From the NCBI RefSeq assembly GCF_900447045.1, contig NZ_UAWH01000005.1, positions 682,001-746,000 on the forward strand: a DNA stretch of 64,000 bases, written 5' to 3'. Below, piece after piece: positions 45,681 to 54,051 of the stretch (positions are counted from its first letter, which is position 1; every line of letters begins with the position of its first letter). The stretch is from Clostridium paraputrificum. Its GTDB lineage: Bacteria; Bacillota; Clostridia; Clostridiales; Clostridiaceae. The notes beneath the pieces are model-generated. The model was not told the origin of the DNA. It did not search any database and saw only the letters and a program-made list of their open reading frames with translations. The position numbers and the translations under genes are program-made.

Positions 45681-45865
45681 ACCAGTATGAAATTAATTTA
45701 ATATATGTGGAATCAAGATGGTATCATATTGTCCTTAACGGCAGAGAGTTATTTAAGGAGAAGTATATAGAAGGTTTTACCTTAGAGAAGATAGTGGAGA
45801 AACATAATATATCAACTTCAACTGTAGGGTGAGTGTTAAAACATGCTAGAAGCATATATAGGTAA
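45681..45865 (+). pseudogene. Decayed HTH-protein fragment of the same older element
   Basis: Reading through one internal stop gives RELFKEKYIEGFTLEKIVEK, HNISTSTVG, then VLKHARSIYR. This matches in order the C-terminal HTH of the 58263-58589 gene (KKMFIDRYIYNVPVRWIADK, YNMSISSVYRFL). Gene order (sigma then HTH) is the same as in the resident element. No start codon or intact frame remains. The adjoining 45243-45433 and 45866-45962 stretches hold nothing recognisable. Confidence 0.75.
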
Positions 45866-45962
45866 ATATTAAATTAGTAAGGAAAATGAATATAGAATTG
45901 TATTTTTAGTTTCTGATGATGTAGGTATAAAATAATTTGTAATTATTTAAAATGATGTACTA

Positions 45963-46223
45963 TTACTGTAGTTTTTTACTGCATTTAGGACAATGTATTA
46001 ATTCATTAGATTTTAGCTTTGGGTCAAAAACATATCCACAATATGAGCATTTGTATTGACGTTCTAAATAAAATCCGATGGATAAAATAATAGTCGCTAA
46101 GATATATTTAACTAAACCTTCTAATAATGCCATTGGTACAATAGCAAGGAGAATAATAAAAAATCCTATCCTGTTATACTTAATACCTCTTTTAAACTGT
46201 TCCTGAGCTTTTTTATCATCCAT
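45963..46223 (-). CDS. Zinc-ribbon membrane protein
   Basis: 86 residues from ATG 46223, seven bases after GGGGTG. Two hydrophobic helices (about 20-38 and 40-56) are followed by a cytosolic zinc ribbon YKCSYCGYVFDP..HCPKCSKKL with two Cys-x2-Cys pairs. Such proteins are common and uncharacterised in clostridia. It is the last chromosomal gene before the integrated element. Confidence 0.75.
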   Translation of the reverse strand: MDDKKAQEQFKRGIKYNRIGFFIILLAIVPMALLEGLVKYILATIILSIGFYLERQYKCSYCGYVFDPKLKSNELIHCPKCSKKLQ

Positions 46224-46569
46224 TATTTTCACCCCAATCATTGTAATGAAGCATACAATTCTTCGTCTTTTATTTACTATTATATCAACATAATTCGTAA
46301 AAATATTCCATAAACCCTTTTTTATTAAAGATGTTGTTTGTAAAATAACATATCAATTCACATATGTATTAACAAAGATATGAATCATAGTGTTATTTCT
46401 CTTGTGATTTTGACACTTTTAGTAACTTTTGCACCTATAAACGGAACCCGTTAGTATAAAAGTACTCTTTTTTATTTGTTTAATTATGACAAAAAGTGTG
46501 ACAAATAAAGAAAAATGACCTTATCAAATAGCTTTCAAACTAAGTGATAAAGTCATTCTTGTTAATTAT
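46224..46569. other. Noncoding flank with the native tRNA-Leu terminator
   Basis: An AT-rich stretch without a gene. Its last 70 bases (AATGACCTTATCAAA facing GTGATAAAGTCATT) form a hairpin that is almost duplicated at 59917-59962 inside the element. Before integration this hairpin probably terminated the tRNA-Leu gene now at 59976-60058. An AACGG-AACC-CGTT inverted repeat at about 46440 is unexplained. Confidence 0.6.
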
Positions 46570-46589
46570 TGGTGCCGCCAGTGGGAATC
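46570..46589. repeat. Left attachment-site repeat
   Basis: An exact 20-base match to 59976-59995 (TGGTGCCGCCAGTGGGAATC, the 3' end of the tRNA-Leu gene including CCA). Beyond it the two sites diverge. It marks the left end of the integrated element, 152 bases from the integrase stop. Confidence 0.92.
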
Positions 46590-46712
46590 AAAAAATAGTG
46601 TTTTTAGTAATATTCATTAATCTTTGTATACAATGTAATTACTGTATTTGTTAAAGATTTGTGCAAAAGATTTTTTTACTGTTTCCCACTTTCGTAGTGG
46701 GAAAAATAGTGG

Positions 46713-46746
46713 TAAAAAAATAGGCTGTAATAAATTCAGCCTATTT
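46713..46746 (-). terminator. Terminator of the integrase gene
   Basis: AAATAGGCTG and CAGCCTATTT make a 10-bp stem; on the minus strand seven T follow. It overlaps the integrase stop codon. A second small hairpin (TTCCCACT/AGTGGGAA, 46682-46702) lies beside it. Confidence 0.85.
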
Positions 46747-47919
46747 GAACATATCATTGATTTTATCATATTCTTTCATGTTCTTTTCTTTGTTTATTTC
46801 TGCATATATCATCATAGTTGTTTTAGGTTCTGTATGACCTACCCAATCCATTACAGTTTTAATATTAATATCTTTACTTATACAATTAGTTATAAAGATA
46901 TGCCTTAAACTATGATAATGTATATCTGCATCTATTTTAGCTTTCTTAAGAGCTGATTTTAAATGCCTATTAGGTTTCTTATCATCAATGTAATAGCCAT
47001 TATCCCTACAGAAGATAAGCTTATTATCAAAGTATAATTCACCATGCTTAAGCTTATTCTCTTTATTACTCTTTATGATACGCTTAAGTATAGGTATAAG
47101 TAATGCTGGAAGTGGAACTTCTCTAACACTTTTCTTTGTCTTAGGAATGGTAACTCTATATTCATAGATCTTTTTATTATCTTTAGTACGTTCTCCAGTC
47201 CATACATACTTAACTGATTTATTAATTTTGATTATCTTATTCTTAAAATCTATATCGCTTTCCTGTAATGCCATAGCCTCGCCTAGACGAGTTCCACATA
47301 ATAAGCCTAGTAATATTATTCCTTCTAGTTCGTCACCCTGTAAAGCTTCAATAAGAGCCTTCTGATTATCTTCTGAAATATAGTGTACCTTTTCTTCTAC
47401 AACATCATGATTTTTGGGATATACTATACCTTCTACTGGATTATTCTTAATCTTATTTATTGTTATTGCATATTTAAAGCAATTGCTTAAGCATCTATTC
47501 ATAGTTTGAATCTGCGATACTGTATGTTTCTCTAAAAGCTTATTACATATTTTTTGTAGGTAGAGTGTATCTATATCAACTATTTTCTTATCATTCAATC
47601 CACTATATTTCTTAATATAATTTCTGTAGATTCCTTCCCACTTTTCAAAAGTAGAAGCCTTTAGCTCTTGCCTTTTAATATTCCATAACCAATCATGATA
47701 GAAGTTACCAAGAGTAGAGTTATCACTATTTATAGTGTGTGTTTCCTGGTACTCTTTCAATTTTGCTTTAGCTTCTTTTTGAGTTTTACCATATATATCT
47801 TTTCTTAGCTGCTTACCTGTTAATGGATCATATCCAGTTGTAATGGAAATACGCCAGTATTTATTACCATTCTTAGTAATCCAACCTGCAGATCCTTCTC
47901 CATTTGACCTCTTTGCCAT
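46741..47919 (-). CDS. int: Tyrosine-recombinase integrase
   Basis: 392 residues from ATG 47919, which follows AAGGAG by eight bases. An N-terminal AP2-like arm-binding domain (GWITKNGNKYW), a SAM-like core-binding domain (about 60-150), then the catalytic domain with GLLCGTRLGEAMAL (catalytic Arg), HYHSLRHIFITN (His-x-x-Arg) and WVGHTEPKTTMMIYAEI (Tyr nucleophile). It inserts the element into tRNA-Leu. Close placement to attL is typical. Confidence 0.96.
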   Translation of the reverse strand: MAKRSNGEGSAGWITKNGNKYWRISITTGYDPLTGKQLRKDIYGKTQKEAKAKLKEYQETHTINSDNSTLGNFYHDWLWNIKRQELKASTFEKWEGIYRNYIKKYSGLNDKKIVDIDTLYLQKICNKLLEKHTVSQIQTMNRCLSNCFKYAITINKIKNNPVEGIVYPKNHDVVEEKVHYISEDNQKALIEALQGDELEGIILLGLLCGTRLGEAMALQESDIDFKNKIIKINKSVKYVWTGERTKDNKKIYEYRVTIPKTKKSVREVPLPALLIPILKRIIKSNKENKLKHGELYFDNKLIFCRDNGYYIDDKKPNRHLKSALKKAKIDADIHYHSLRHIFITNCISKDINIKTVMDWVGHTEPKTTMMIYAEINKEKNMKEYDKINDMFK

Positions 47920-47988
47920 TCTCAATACTCCTTTCTTTTAATTTTAGACATAGTTATTATAAAAATATCGATAGTAACTACAGCTAAC

Positions 47989-48876
47989 TTAGATTTCTTC
48001 TCTGTGTTTTTTTATTACTTCATATAATGGAGAATCTTTTGAAATCCATGAACTAACTCCGTCAAATAAATCACCATTAGTTAAGTGAGTTTCGATATCT
48101 TCAATAGTTTTACGAATTGCTCTTTCAATTGAAGATATTAGAAGTTCATCATAACCTTTTTTAGAAAACTCTTCGTATGAATAATTAAATACCATTTGTA
48201 CATTTGGATTAGATAAAAATTCTATTTCAGCTTGTAATGCTGGGAACATTTTATCAACTTTAGATTTCATTTCATCAAAGGAAATTGGCAAACATACTGT
48301 GTGGTTTTTGTAATGTAAAACTCTTCTTTTTAAATCTAGTTCGGCATAAGGTATCAATTGCCCATCTTTTATATATCCTTCGTTAATAAGATATTCAATA
48401 TCTTTATCACTTAATTTATCAAGGTTATTTTCAAATATAGAACTATTATTAATTGGTTTGTTAATTATAAAAAAGTCATAACTAGAGTTAATTAATTGAT
48501 TAATATTTCTTTTATAAGCAATAGCGATTTTATTTAATACTTCAAATGGAACAATATCAAGAAATCCGTTATAAACATTTTCGATATCTTTTGGATTAAC
48601 AAAAAGCCTATCAGCTATTGTTTGGAAAGAATCATGTTGAAATTTTATACTTTTATCCAGCTCAACAGCAAAGGTGTTTAGTATTGAACCACTTAATACG
48701 TGAAAAGGAATATCTAAAGTTTCTGATATTTTTTGTAATGTATTTAAGTCCGGAGTACGTTGATTTTGTTCGTATTTAGCAATAGCAAATTTACTTAATC
48801 CTAGAGAAGTTGCTAGCTCTTCTCTAGATATTCCTCGAAGTTTACGAAAATATTTAATTCTATATCCAGTTTTCAT
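47989..48876 (-). CDS. XRE-family repressor of the element
   Basis: 295 residues from ATG 48876 (SD GAGGTGAT). The N-terminal HTH (IKYFRKLRGISREELATSLGLSK, split at 7-29, then AKYEQNQRTPDL) is followed by a long region that is neither a LexA-type peptidase nor an obvious ImmA domain. Divergent from the Cro-like gene with the operators between, so it is the lysogeny repressor. Lack of a cleavable domain suggests induction other than by RecA self-cleavage. Confidence 0.82.
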   Translation of the reverse strand: MKTGYRIKYFRKLRGISREELATSLGLSKFAIAKYEQNQRTPDLNTLQKISETLDIPFHVLSGSILNTFAVELDKSIKFQHDSFQTIADRLFVNPKDIENVYNGFLDIVPFEVLNKIAIAYKRNINQLINSSYDFFIINKPINNSSIFENNLDKLSDKDIEYLINEGYIKDGQLIPYAELDLKRRVLHYKNHTVCLPISFDEMKSKVDKMFPALQAEIEFLSNPNVQMVFNYSYEEFSKKGYDELLISSIERAIRKTIEDIETHLTNGDLFDGVSSWISKDSPLYEVIKKHREEI

Positions 48877-48904
48877 AAATATCACCTCAACAACATAATA
48901 ACAC

Positions 48905-49000
48905 AAAGTGGGTGTATATCAAATAAGAATCTAAAAAAAACAATTGACAATACCCAAAGAGGGTGCTAATATTCAAATATACCCAATCAGCACCCAAAAC
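48905..49000. promoter_or_regulatory. Divergent control region with repeated operator motifs and promoter
   Basis: The rightward promoter is TTGACA (48944-48949), 17 bases, TAATAT (48967-48972). Its spacer holds TACCC-AAAGA-GGGTG. Related half-sites recur as GGGTGTAT (48910-48917) and TACCCAATCAGCACCCA (48980-48996). Three or more ACCC/GGGT sites spread over the promoter fit repressor and Cro binding. Confidence 0.75.
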
Positions 49001-49022
49001 GTACCTGGAAGGAGGGGAGTAT

Positions 49023-49223
49023 ATGAAGTATAAAATTAAAGCTTTAAGAGTTGGCCAAGGAATAAAGGCAGGAGATTTTGCTGATGAGTTAGGAATTTCA
49101 AGAGAATATCTAAGACTTATAGAAAATGGAAAAGCAAAAAATCCTAATAGAGAATTAATGATTAAAATTGCAAAGGCTCTTAATTCAACAGTACAAGAAT
49201 TATTCTTTAGTGAAGAAGAATAA
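49023..49223 (+). CDS. Cro-like XRE regulator
   Basis: 66 residues from ATG 49023, behind GGAGGGG; an open extension upstream crosses the promoter and is not translated. One HTH domain (IKALRVGQGIKAGDFADELG, ISREYLRLIENGKA). It sits under the rightward promoter, divergent from the repressor. Confidence 0.85.
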   Translation: MKYKIKALRVGQGIKAGDFADELGISREYLRLIENGKAKNPNRELMIKIAKALNSTVQELFFSEEE

Positions 49224-49474
49224 CCACCATAAAATTAAGGTGGTTAAACTCAATGCAAAATTGTGGTGAGTAGCGTATCTAAAATCGGTATTGACGATTT
49301 AGAAATTTTAAAGTGTATTATATGCACTTTAGGAAAGACGAAAGTAAAGTGTAATGCTTTATATATTATTTCTGCTTATCATACAAGCCACAGGACAAGC
49401 TATATATGATAAGAGGATAAATTATACTACTAAAATATAAAAAGGCTCTAATGAGCTGATAGGAGGGTTAAAGA
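49224..49474 (+). other. Structured untranslated stretch in the early operon
   Basis: 250 bases without a convincing gene. Hairpins: AACCACC/GGTGGTT (49222-49248), AAAGTG/CACTTT (49310-49331) and CTTATCATA/TATGATAAG (49375-49415). No long T-run follows any of them, so attenuation or anti-termination is possible. Nothing else is seen. Confidence 0.4.
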
Positions 49475-49705
49475 ATGGAGCATTTAGAAAGTCAACCAAT
49501 AACCATACAAGAGTATAGAGAAAAGCTTAAGAAAAAAACTTGTGATACTCATGAGTTAGCTGAAATATTAGGTGTTTCATACGCAAAAGCATTAAGAATT
49601 ACAAGGATTGAAGGTTTTCCTAAATTGAAAATTGGGAGAGATATAAGAATTATACTAAGCAAGCTAGATGATTTTTTAGAAGATCATATTGGAGAATGTT
49701 TATAA
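49475..49705 (+). CDS. Excisionase-like HTH protein
   Basis: 76 residues. A MerR-type winged helix, CDTHELAEILGVSYAKALRI, then FPKLKIGRDIRIILSKLDDFLE, matches the excisionase/DNA-binding domain family. It probably directs excision together with the integrase or acts as an early regulator. AGGAGGG precedes the ATG. Confidence 0.75.
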   Translation: MEHLESQPITIQEYREKLKKKTCDTHELAEILGVSYAKALRITRIEGFPKLKIGRDIRIILSKLDDFLEDHIGECL

Positions 49706-49717
49706 GGGGGGAAGCGT

Positions 49718-49912
49718 ATGGGAGCAATAAAGAAAGCCTATGATGAAGGTGTGCTGCATACTATTGATTTACATTTAACTCCATGCTTTATAGGTGTATT
49801 AAATGCTATATGTAATTCTAATATTAGTGATACAAGGAAGGTGAAAGAAATAAAAGAATCTCTAAATGAATATGATGAGGTTCAAAATTTGATATGGAGG
49901 GATAATGAATGA
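49718..49912 (+). CDS. 64-residue phage protein of unknown function
   Basis: A small soluble protein with helix-forming stretches and several acidic residues at the end; GGGGG precedes ATG 49718. Its stop overlaps the next start as ATGA. No domain is recognised. Confidence 0.6.
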   Translation: MGAIKKAYDEGVLHTIDLHLTPCFIGVLNAICNSNISDTRKVKEIKESLNEYDEVQNLIWRDNE

Positions 49913-50010
49913 ATGTTAAGTTGTTAATTAAGTATGTTGAACTTTGTACTATATGGAATAAAGAAGTAACATGGCAAGGTGTAAGAGCGTTTAAAGTAGC
50001 TTTTAAGTAG
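49909..50010 (+). CDS. 33-residue small protein
   Basis: ATG 49909 overlaps the previous stop by four bases with GGAGGG upstream, so it is translationally coupled. Mixed hydrophobic/basic sequence (MNVKLLIKYVELCTIWNK). Function unknown. Confidence 0.5.
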   Translation: MNVKLLIKYVELCTIWNKEVTWQGVRAFKVAFK

Positions 50011-50019
50011 GTGATAAGT

Positions 50020-50847
50020 TTGCATATAGTTGAACGTGAAATAAGAAAAAAATATAGATATTCAAACTTAAGTTATGTATTTGATGTTTATATGGAATGT
50101 GAGTATAGAGCTAATCTTACTAAAGGAGAATACGACGGATTATTGCCAGGAGAATTTAGGTTTGATTACGAAAGTTGGGAGAGAAGGTTAGGGATTTCTA
50201 AAAAGCAATTAGTAAGAGCTATAAAGGAATTGACTATTAATAATGCAGTAATAGTGCAAACTTTTAAAGGGAGAAGGGGGATTTCTAGTAAGTATTTTTT
50301 AACAAGATTTGAGGAACAGAAAAAAGAACAGAATGAAGAACTTAAAAGGAACTTAAAAGGAACAGAAATAAGCCTTGAAAATACAGAGTTTGAAGGTAAT
50401 GAAGGAACAGAAAAGGGAACTCAAAAGGAACAGAATGAGGAACAGAAAAAGGTTCACTCATCTAGATATAATAATCTAGATATAATATCTAATAATACTA
50501 TATCTAAAGATATAGTATGTAGCACTAAAGTGCAACCAATAGTAGAAAAGTGGAATAGTCTAAATATCCAAAAGATAGTTTGCGTTAAGGAAGGAACTAA
50601 CAGATATAAGCTATTAAATGCAAGGATTAAAGAATATGGAATAGATAATGTGTTAAAGGCTATTGATAATATAAATTATAGTTCATTCCTTAGGGGGCAA
50701 AGTAAGAGCAACTGGATAATAACTTTTGATTGGTTAATTAGACCTAATAACTTTATAAAAGTTCTAGAAGGTAACTATTCCGATAAAGAAGGACAAGCTT
50801 TAAATAATTCTATTTCAAAAGAAGTGGAGGAATGGCTAAATGAGTAA
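50020..50847 (+). CDS. DnaD-like replisome organiser
   Basis: 275 residues if TTG 50020 is the start (GGTGA five bases before); GTG 50011 is an alternative. An N-terminal winged-helix region (FDYESWERRLGISKKQLVRAI), a low-complexity Glu/Lys/Gln linker with repeated GTE..KEQNE units (about 95-150), and a C-terminal DnaD-like segment ending in FDWLIRPNNFIKVLEGNY. Such proteins bind the phage origin and load the helicase; an origin is likely near or inside the gene, and the repeats in the linker are worth noting. Partner gene follows with an 8-base overlap. Confidence 0.8.
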   Translation: MHIVEREIRKKYRYSNLSYVFDVYMECEYRANLTKGEYDGLLPGEFRFDYESWERRLGISKKQLVRAIKELTINNAVIVQTFKGRRGISSKYFLTRFEEQKKEQNEELKRNLKGTEISLENTEFEGNEGTEKGTQKEQNEEQKKVHSSRYNNLDIISNNTISKDIVCSTKVQPIVEKWNSLNIQKIVCVKEGTNRYKLLNARIKEYGIDNVLKAIDNINYSSFLRGQSKSNWIITFDWLIRPNNFIKVLEGNYSDKEGQALNNSISKEVEEWLNE

Positions 50848-51289
50848 AAATGAATTTATGGAGTATATCCGTTTTCTCAAAGAGTTATTTCCAAGAGCTA
50901 ATATACCTACAAGTAAAGAGGGATTAAATGTATGGTATAAAGCATTTGAAAATACTCATATCAATGTAGCTAAAGAAATGACACAGATGTATTTACAAGA
51001 AGAACAAAACGGATTTAATTATGCTAGGTTATTAGCATATAAGAGTAGGGCCATGGCGAATAGGAATAATACTTTTGAATCAGATGATAAAAGAGAACAA
51101 TGCATGATGTGTAACTCAACAGGAGCTGTTCAAGTAGAAGTTAATACAAATGGTCATATATACTTAAGATTTTATAAGTGTAAATGTAAGAATGGCTCTA
51201 ATTTATCAGATGCATTTAAGTTGATAACAGATGATTTATTAAAAGATAAGATATTTGAATGTGGAGTATTCAAAATAAAAAGAGCTTAA
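50840..51289 (+). CDS. Replicative helicase loader-like protein
   Basis: 149 residues. An N-terminal helical part with FPRANIPTSKEGLNVWYKAF resembles the G39P-type helicase loader/inhibitor domain; the C-terminal part has CMMCNSTGAVQ and CKCKN, a zinc-binding cluster. No AAA+ ATPase domain. It likely works with the DnaD-like protein to recruit the host helicase. The gap 51290-51407 holds only short repeats of AACTATAGT. Confidence 0.65.
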   Translation: MSKNEFMEYIRFLKELFPRANIPTSKEGLNVWYKAFENTHINVAKEMTQMYLQEEQNGFNYARLLAYKSRAMANRNNTFESDDKREQCMMCNSTGAVQVEVNTNGHIYLRFYKCKCKNGSNLSDAFKLITDDLLKDKIFECGVFKIKRA

Positions 51290-51407
51290 GAATACGGCAA
51301 TATTCTTAAACTCACTTGGAGTTATCCAAGGATAACTATAGTCTCAATACAACTATAGTATATCCTAATAGCTCCTAAATAATCAATGTTAATAGGAGGA
51401 AAAGGTA

Positions 51408-51728
51408 ATGAAATATGAAGAAAAGGTGAAATTAATAGAAAGTATTATAGAAAATGAATTTCAACATGTACAGGAATATGAAGAAGTAAATTTTATTGAT
51501 AATGATGTAGAGCAAAAAGAGTTAACAGCAGCAAGGCAAAAAGCCTATGAAGAATTAAGAAAGATAGATACAGAAAATAAACATTGGGAGGAATTAGACA
51601 ATATTGATTGTGCATATGTAGGTGAATGGATTAATCTGTGTAGATTTTATTTTAAACAAGGTGTTGCAGCTGGATTAACAAACTTAAAATTCCTAAATGA
51701 TATAAATGCAGGACAAGTTTTGAGGTGA
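51408..51728 (+). CDS. Small acidic phage protein, unknown function
   Basis: 106 residues, strongly acidic and helical (KVKLIESIIENEFQHVQEYEE); no motif. TAGGAGGAAAA gives a good ribosome binding site. It follows the replication genes and probably belongs to the early operon. Confidence 0.6.
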   Translation: MKYEEKVKLIESIIENEFQHVQEYEEVNFIDNDVEQKELTAARQKAYEELRKIDTENKHWEELDNIDCAYVGEWINLCRFYFKQGVAAGLTNLKFLNDINAGQVLR

Positions 51729-51732
51729 TTGT

Positions 51733-51876
51733 ATGGCAAAGATACAGATTAGTTATGAGAATGAAATGGAAAAAATGAAGATATTAGAAACGCTATCTAA
51801 GGGATTAGAAATAAGGAATATAACAAAGCCATATAAGACAGGAAGATATACAAGAATTTATGTGAACGTTAAGTAG
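51733..51876 (+). CDS. 47-residue basic phage peptide
   Basis: ATG 51733 follows GAGGTGAT and lies four bases after the previous stop. Helix-forming, with a basic C-terminus (KPYKTGRYTRIYVNVK). Unknown function. Confidence 0.55.
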   Translation: MAKIQISYENEMEKMKILETLSKGLEIRNITKPYKTGRYTRIYVNVK

Positions 51877-51888
51877 GGGGAGTGCATT

Positions 51889-52806
51889 ATGTCAGAAGTA
51901 GTTAAATTTAAAAGCAAAGACCAATTGATAGAAGAAGAAATTATGAAAGCTTCATTATCTATACCAGAAGGAATAAAAAGGGAAAGATTTATAAGATTGG
52001 AGTTAGGTACAGAGTTGCCTACAGATAGATTATTAATAAGCAATATATTAATAGAAAAGAAACTTAGATTAAGAGAAATATATAAAGATCTCGATTATTA
52101 TGAAGGTGAATTAAATAGGACTAATAAAATATTGAAATCGGGTATGGTTACAAGTGAAAGTGGAATTAAATCTTATGAAAGTTATAAGAAGCAGCTAGAA
52201 GGACTATTAGTTGCATATGGTAAAGAGCTTGATACTCATGGATTACTATTAGTATATTTAGTAGAATTAATTGATAAATACTTTTCAAATGATGAGATAA
52301 TTCAATTGTTAGGTGGAGAATATACACAAGCTAATAGAATTAAAGAGTTTTACGATAAAAGAGAGAGTGGCACTAAATGTTTATGTGAGAGTTATATAAT
52401 TCACCATATAGAGTATAGATGGAGAAAAGGAAGGTGCAAGGATTTTATTGATTGTCCTAGATATGAAATGCCACTATTCTACTGTTTAAGTGATTATATA
52501 TGGAAGTGTATAAAAGAGGATCCAAAAGCAAGAATGGAGATGGATAGGGTAACAGAAGAACTATTTTCAGAGTGCATGGTAAATGTGGTATGTGATGAAA
52601 ATGGTAATGTTATTGAAACTGAAAAAGTAGTTCAAGAACTAACGGCAAAAGAGCTTATAAAGAATTATAGAGGTAAGTTTATCAATGACTTAAAGAAAAT
52701 AAATGTATTTGATGATAGTAAAAAATATAAAATAAAGAGAGTTGTTGATGGAATATATGATGTATTAGATAATGAGAAAAATGTAGTAGGAAGAATATAT
52801 AAATAG
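51889..52806 (+). CDS. Phage protein of unknown function
   Basis: 305 residues, mostly helical, with several Cys in the middle (TKCLCES, GRCKDFIDCPRYEMP) that could bind zinc. The end (YKIKRVVDGIYDVLDNEKNVVGRIY) is beta-rich. No family recognised. GGGGGAG precedes the ATG. It is the last gene before the candidate small RNA. Confidence 0.6.
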   Translation: MSEVVKFKSKDQLIEEEIMKASLSIPEGIKRERFIRLELGTELPTDRLLISNILIEKKLRLREIYKDLDYYEGELNRTNKILKSGMVTSESGIKSYESYKKQLEGLLVAYGKELDTHGLLLVYLVELIDKYFSNDEIIQLLGGEYTQANRIKEFYDKRESGTKCLCESYIIHHIEYRWRKGRCKDFIDCPRYEMPLFYCLSDYIWKCIKEDPKARMEMDRVTEELFSECMVNVVCDENGNVIETEKVVQELTAKELIKNYRGKFINDLKKINVFDDSKKYKIKRVVDGIYDVLDNEKNVVGRIYK

Positions 52807-52848
52807 ATAGTTAAAGTATTGAAAACACTAGCTTTATGAAGAGTTTTA

Positions 52849-52982
52849 TGTTATAATAAACGTAAAGATAAACATAAAAATTAAATAGTTTAGTACCCCA
52901 CTTGAAGAAGTGGAAAGCTTATATAAGGCTACGGGAAATATATCAGTTAATACTGAATGTTATCCTGTAGCCTTTTTGTTTT
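52849..52982 (+). ncRNA. Candidate small RNA of the element
   Basis: An extended -10 (TGTTATAAT, 52849-52857) is followed by about 120 bases without a gene: a CCACTT-GAAG-AAGTGG hairpin (52898-52913), then a long stem (AAGGCTACGGGA with TCCTGTAGCCTT, 52925-52976) and T5. Promoter, two stems and terminator give the form of an independent small RNA. It may instead attenuate the downstream late genes. Confidence 0.5.
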
Positions 52983-53001
52983 GTCTTGAAGGAGGGAAAG
53001 T

Positions 53002-53142
53002 ATGGAACAACAAGCTAGAGAAGCAAGAAACGCTTATATGAGAGCGTGGAGAGCTAAGAATAAGGAAAAGGAAAAAGCAGCTCAAGAGAGGTACTGGAAA
53101 AAGAAAGCACAGGAAGGAAGTGAGAAAGTATGCAAGCAGTAA
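53002..53142 (+). CDS. 46-residue basic coiled peptide
   Basis: ATG 53002 after GGAGGG. An Arg/Lys/Glu/Ala-rich single helix (AREARNAYMRAWRAKNKEKE). Similar short basic proteins occur in clostridial phages. Overlaps the next ORF by 13 bases. Function unknown. Confidence 0.55.
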   Translation: MEQQAREARNAYMRAWRAKNKEKEKAAQERYWKKKAQEGSEKVCKQ

Positions 53143-53219
53143 TCATAACAGGAATGATATGTACCACATTAATAGCATTATCTTTAATTACAACTAGAAG
53201 AATTAGAAATAAGGAGTGA
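53130..53219 (+). CDS. 29-residue single-pass membrane peptide
   Basis: ATG 53130 overlaps the previous gene, with GGAAGTGAG upstream. One hydrophobic segment (MQAVIITGMICTTLIALSL) and a basic end (TTRRIRNKE). It could be a small holin-like or signalling peptide, but length alone does not decide. Confidence 0.45.
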   Translation: MQAVIITGMICTTLIALSLITTRRIRNKE

Positions 53220-53226
53220 GTAGAAA

Positions 53227-53835
53227 ATGAGTTTCGTTCAAGAATTTAATAAAAAATATGATGAAAGAGATAAATTTATAAAATCTAAAGAAAAACAATT
53301 ATTAGATTGCAGCAATAAATTAAATAATGCAAAAAAGGCTGTAGAAACTGCAAATAAGGAATATTTTTTAAATATTACTGAAAATGCGCTAATGAATTTA
53401 AGAAATGCTAAGAGTGAACTTAAGCTAGCTGAATCTGAATTTGAAAGTGTTAATGAGGAATTGTTGCAGTTAAAAAAGAAATTTTTGTTTGTATATAATT
53501 CTAAAGATATATATGACGAAGTAGTAGAGATATACGTTAAGAGTGCCTTAGATAAAGACATGGATAAAATAAACAAGCTTGAAGACGAATTAAAAAAGTT
53601 AAAAGAGAAAATGTTTGAAAAGTGGATTATGGTAGAGGATGAAGTTACTAATATAACAGGAAAGATAAACAAGTTGTATCTATCAGATAGAGAAAGATTA
53701 GATTTATGTAGTAAAATTGATAATTTTATATGGGGTAAGTCTTGGGATTTAGAAGAAATAGGATTAAGTGCATGGCATACCAAGAGACATACTAATGAGA
53801 TTATAGAAAATTCTATTGAAAAGAAAAAGTGTTAG
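53227..53835 (+). CDS. Coiled-coil phage protein
   Basis: 202 residues. Long heptad-like runs (about 15-75 and 110-150) rich in Lys, Glu, Asn and Leu suggest extended coiled coils; the C-terminal 40 residues contain LSAWHTKRH. No family is recognised. AAGGAGTGAG precedes the ATG. Confidence 0.6.
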   Translation: MSFVQEFNKKYDERDKFIKSKEKQLLDCSNKLNNAKKAVETANKEYFLNITENALMNLRNAKSELKLAESEFESVNEELLQLKKKFLFVYNSKDIYDEVVEIYVKSALDKDMDKINKLEDELKKLKEKMFEKWIMVEDEVTNITGKINKLYLSDRERLDLCSKIDNFIWGKSWDLEEIGLSAWHTKRHTNEIIENSIEKKKC

Positions 53836-53861
53836 TAACTTATTTTTAAGGAGAAAAGTGT

Positions 53862-54014
53862 ATGGAATATGAAGAAATAATGAATCTAACAAAAAGAGAG
53901 TTAGATTTACAGAAGAGAGAAAGAGATATTTCTGAAAAAGAAAAACAAATATTAAAAAAAGAAGATGATTTAAAAAGAAATAATTTTAATTTTAACTTTA
54001 GAAAGGTTAGATAG
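53862..54014 (+). CDS. 50-residue charged helical protein
   Basis: ATG 53862 after AAGGAG. One long charged helix (ELDLQKRERDISEKEKQILK). It lies directly before the tape-measure gene, a position where tail chaperones stand in complete phages, but the sequence shows no chaperone feature. Confidence 0.5.
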   Translation: MEYEEIMNLTKRELDLQKRERDISEKEKQILKKEDDLKRNNFNFNFRKVR

Positions 54015-54051
54015 TATAAATTAACTTAATTAATGAAAGGAGGAATAAAGT

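Noticed and set aside
46648..46908. 86-codon plus-strand frame at the integrase 3' end
   Set aside because: Antisense to the integrase and its terminator.
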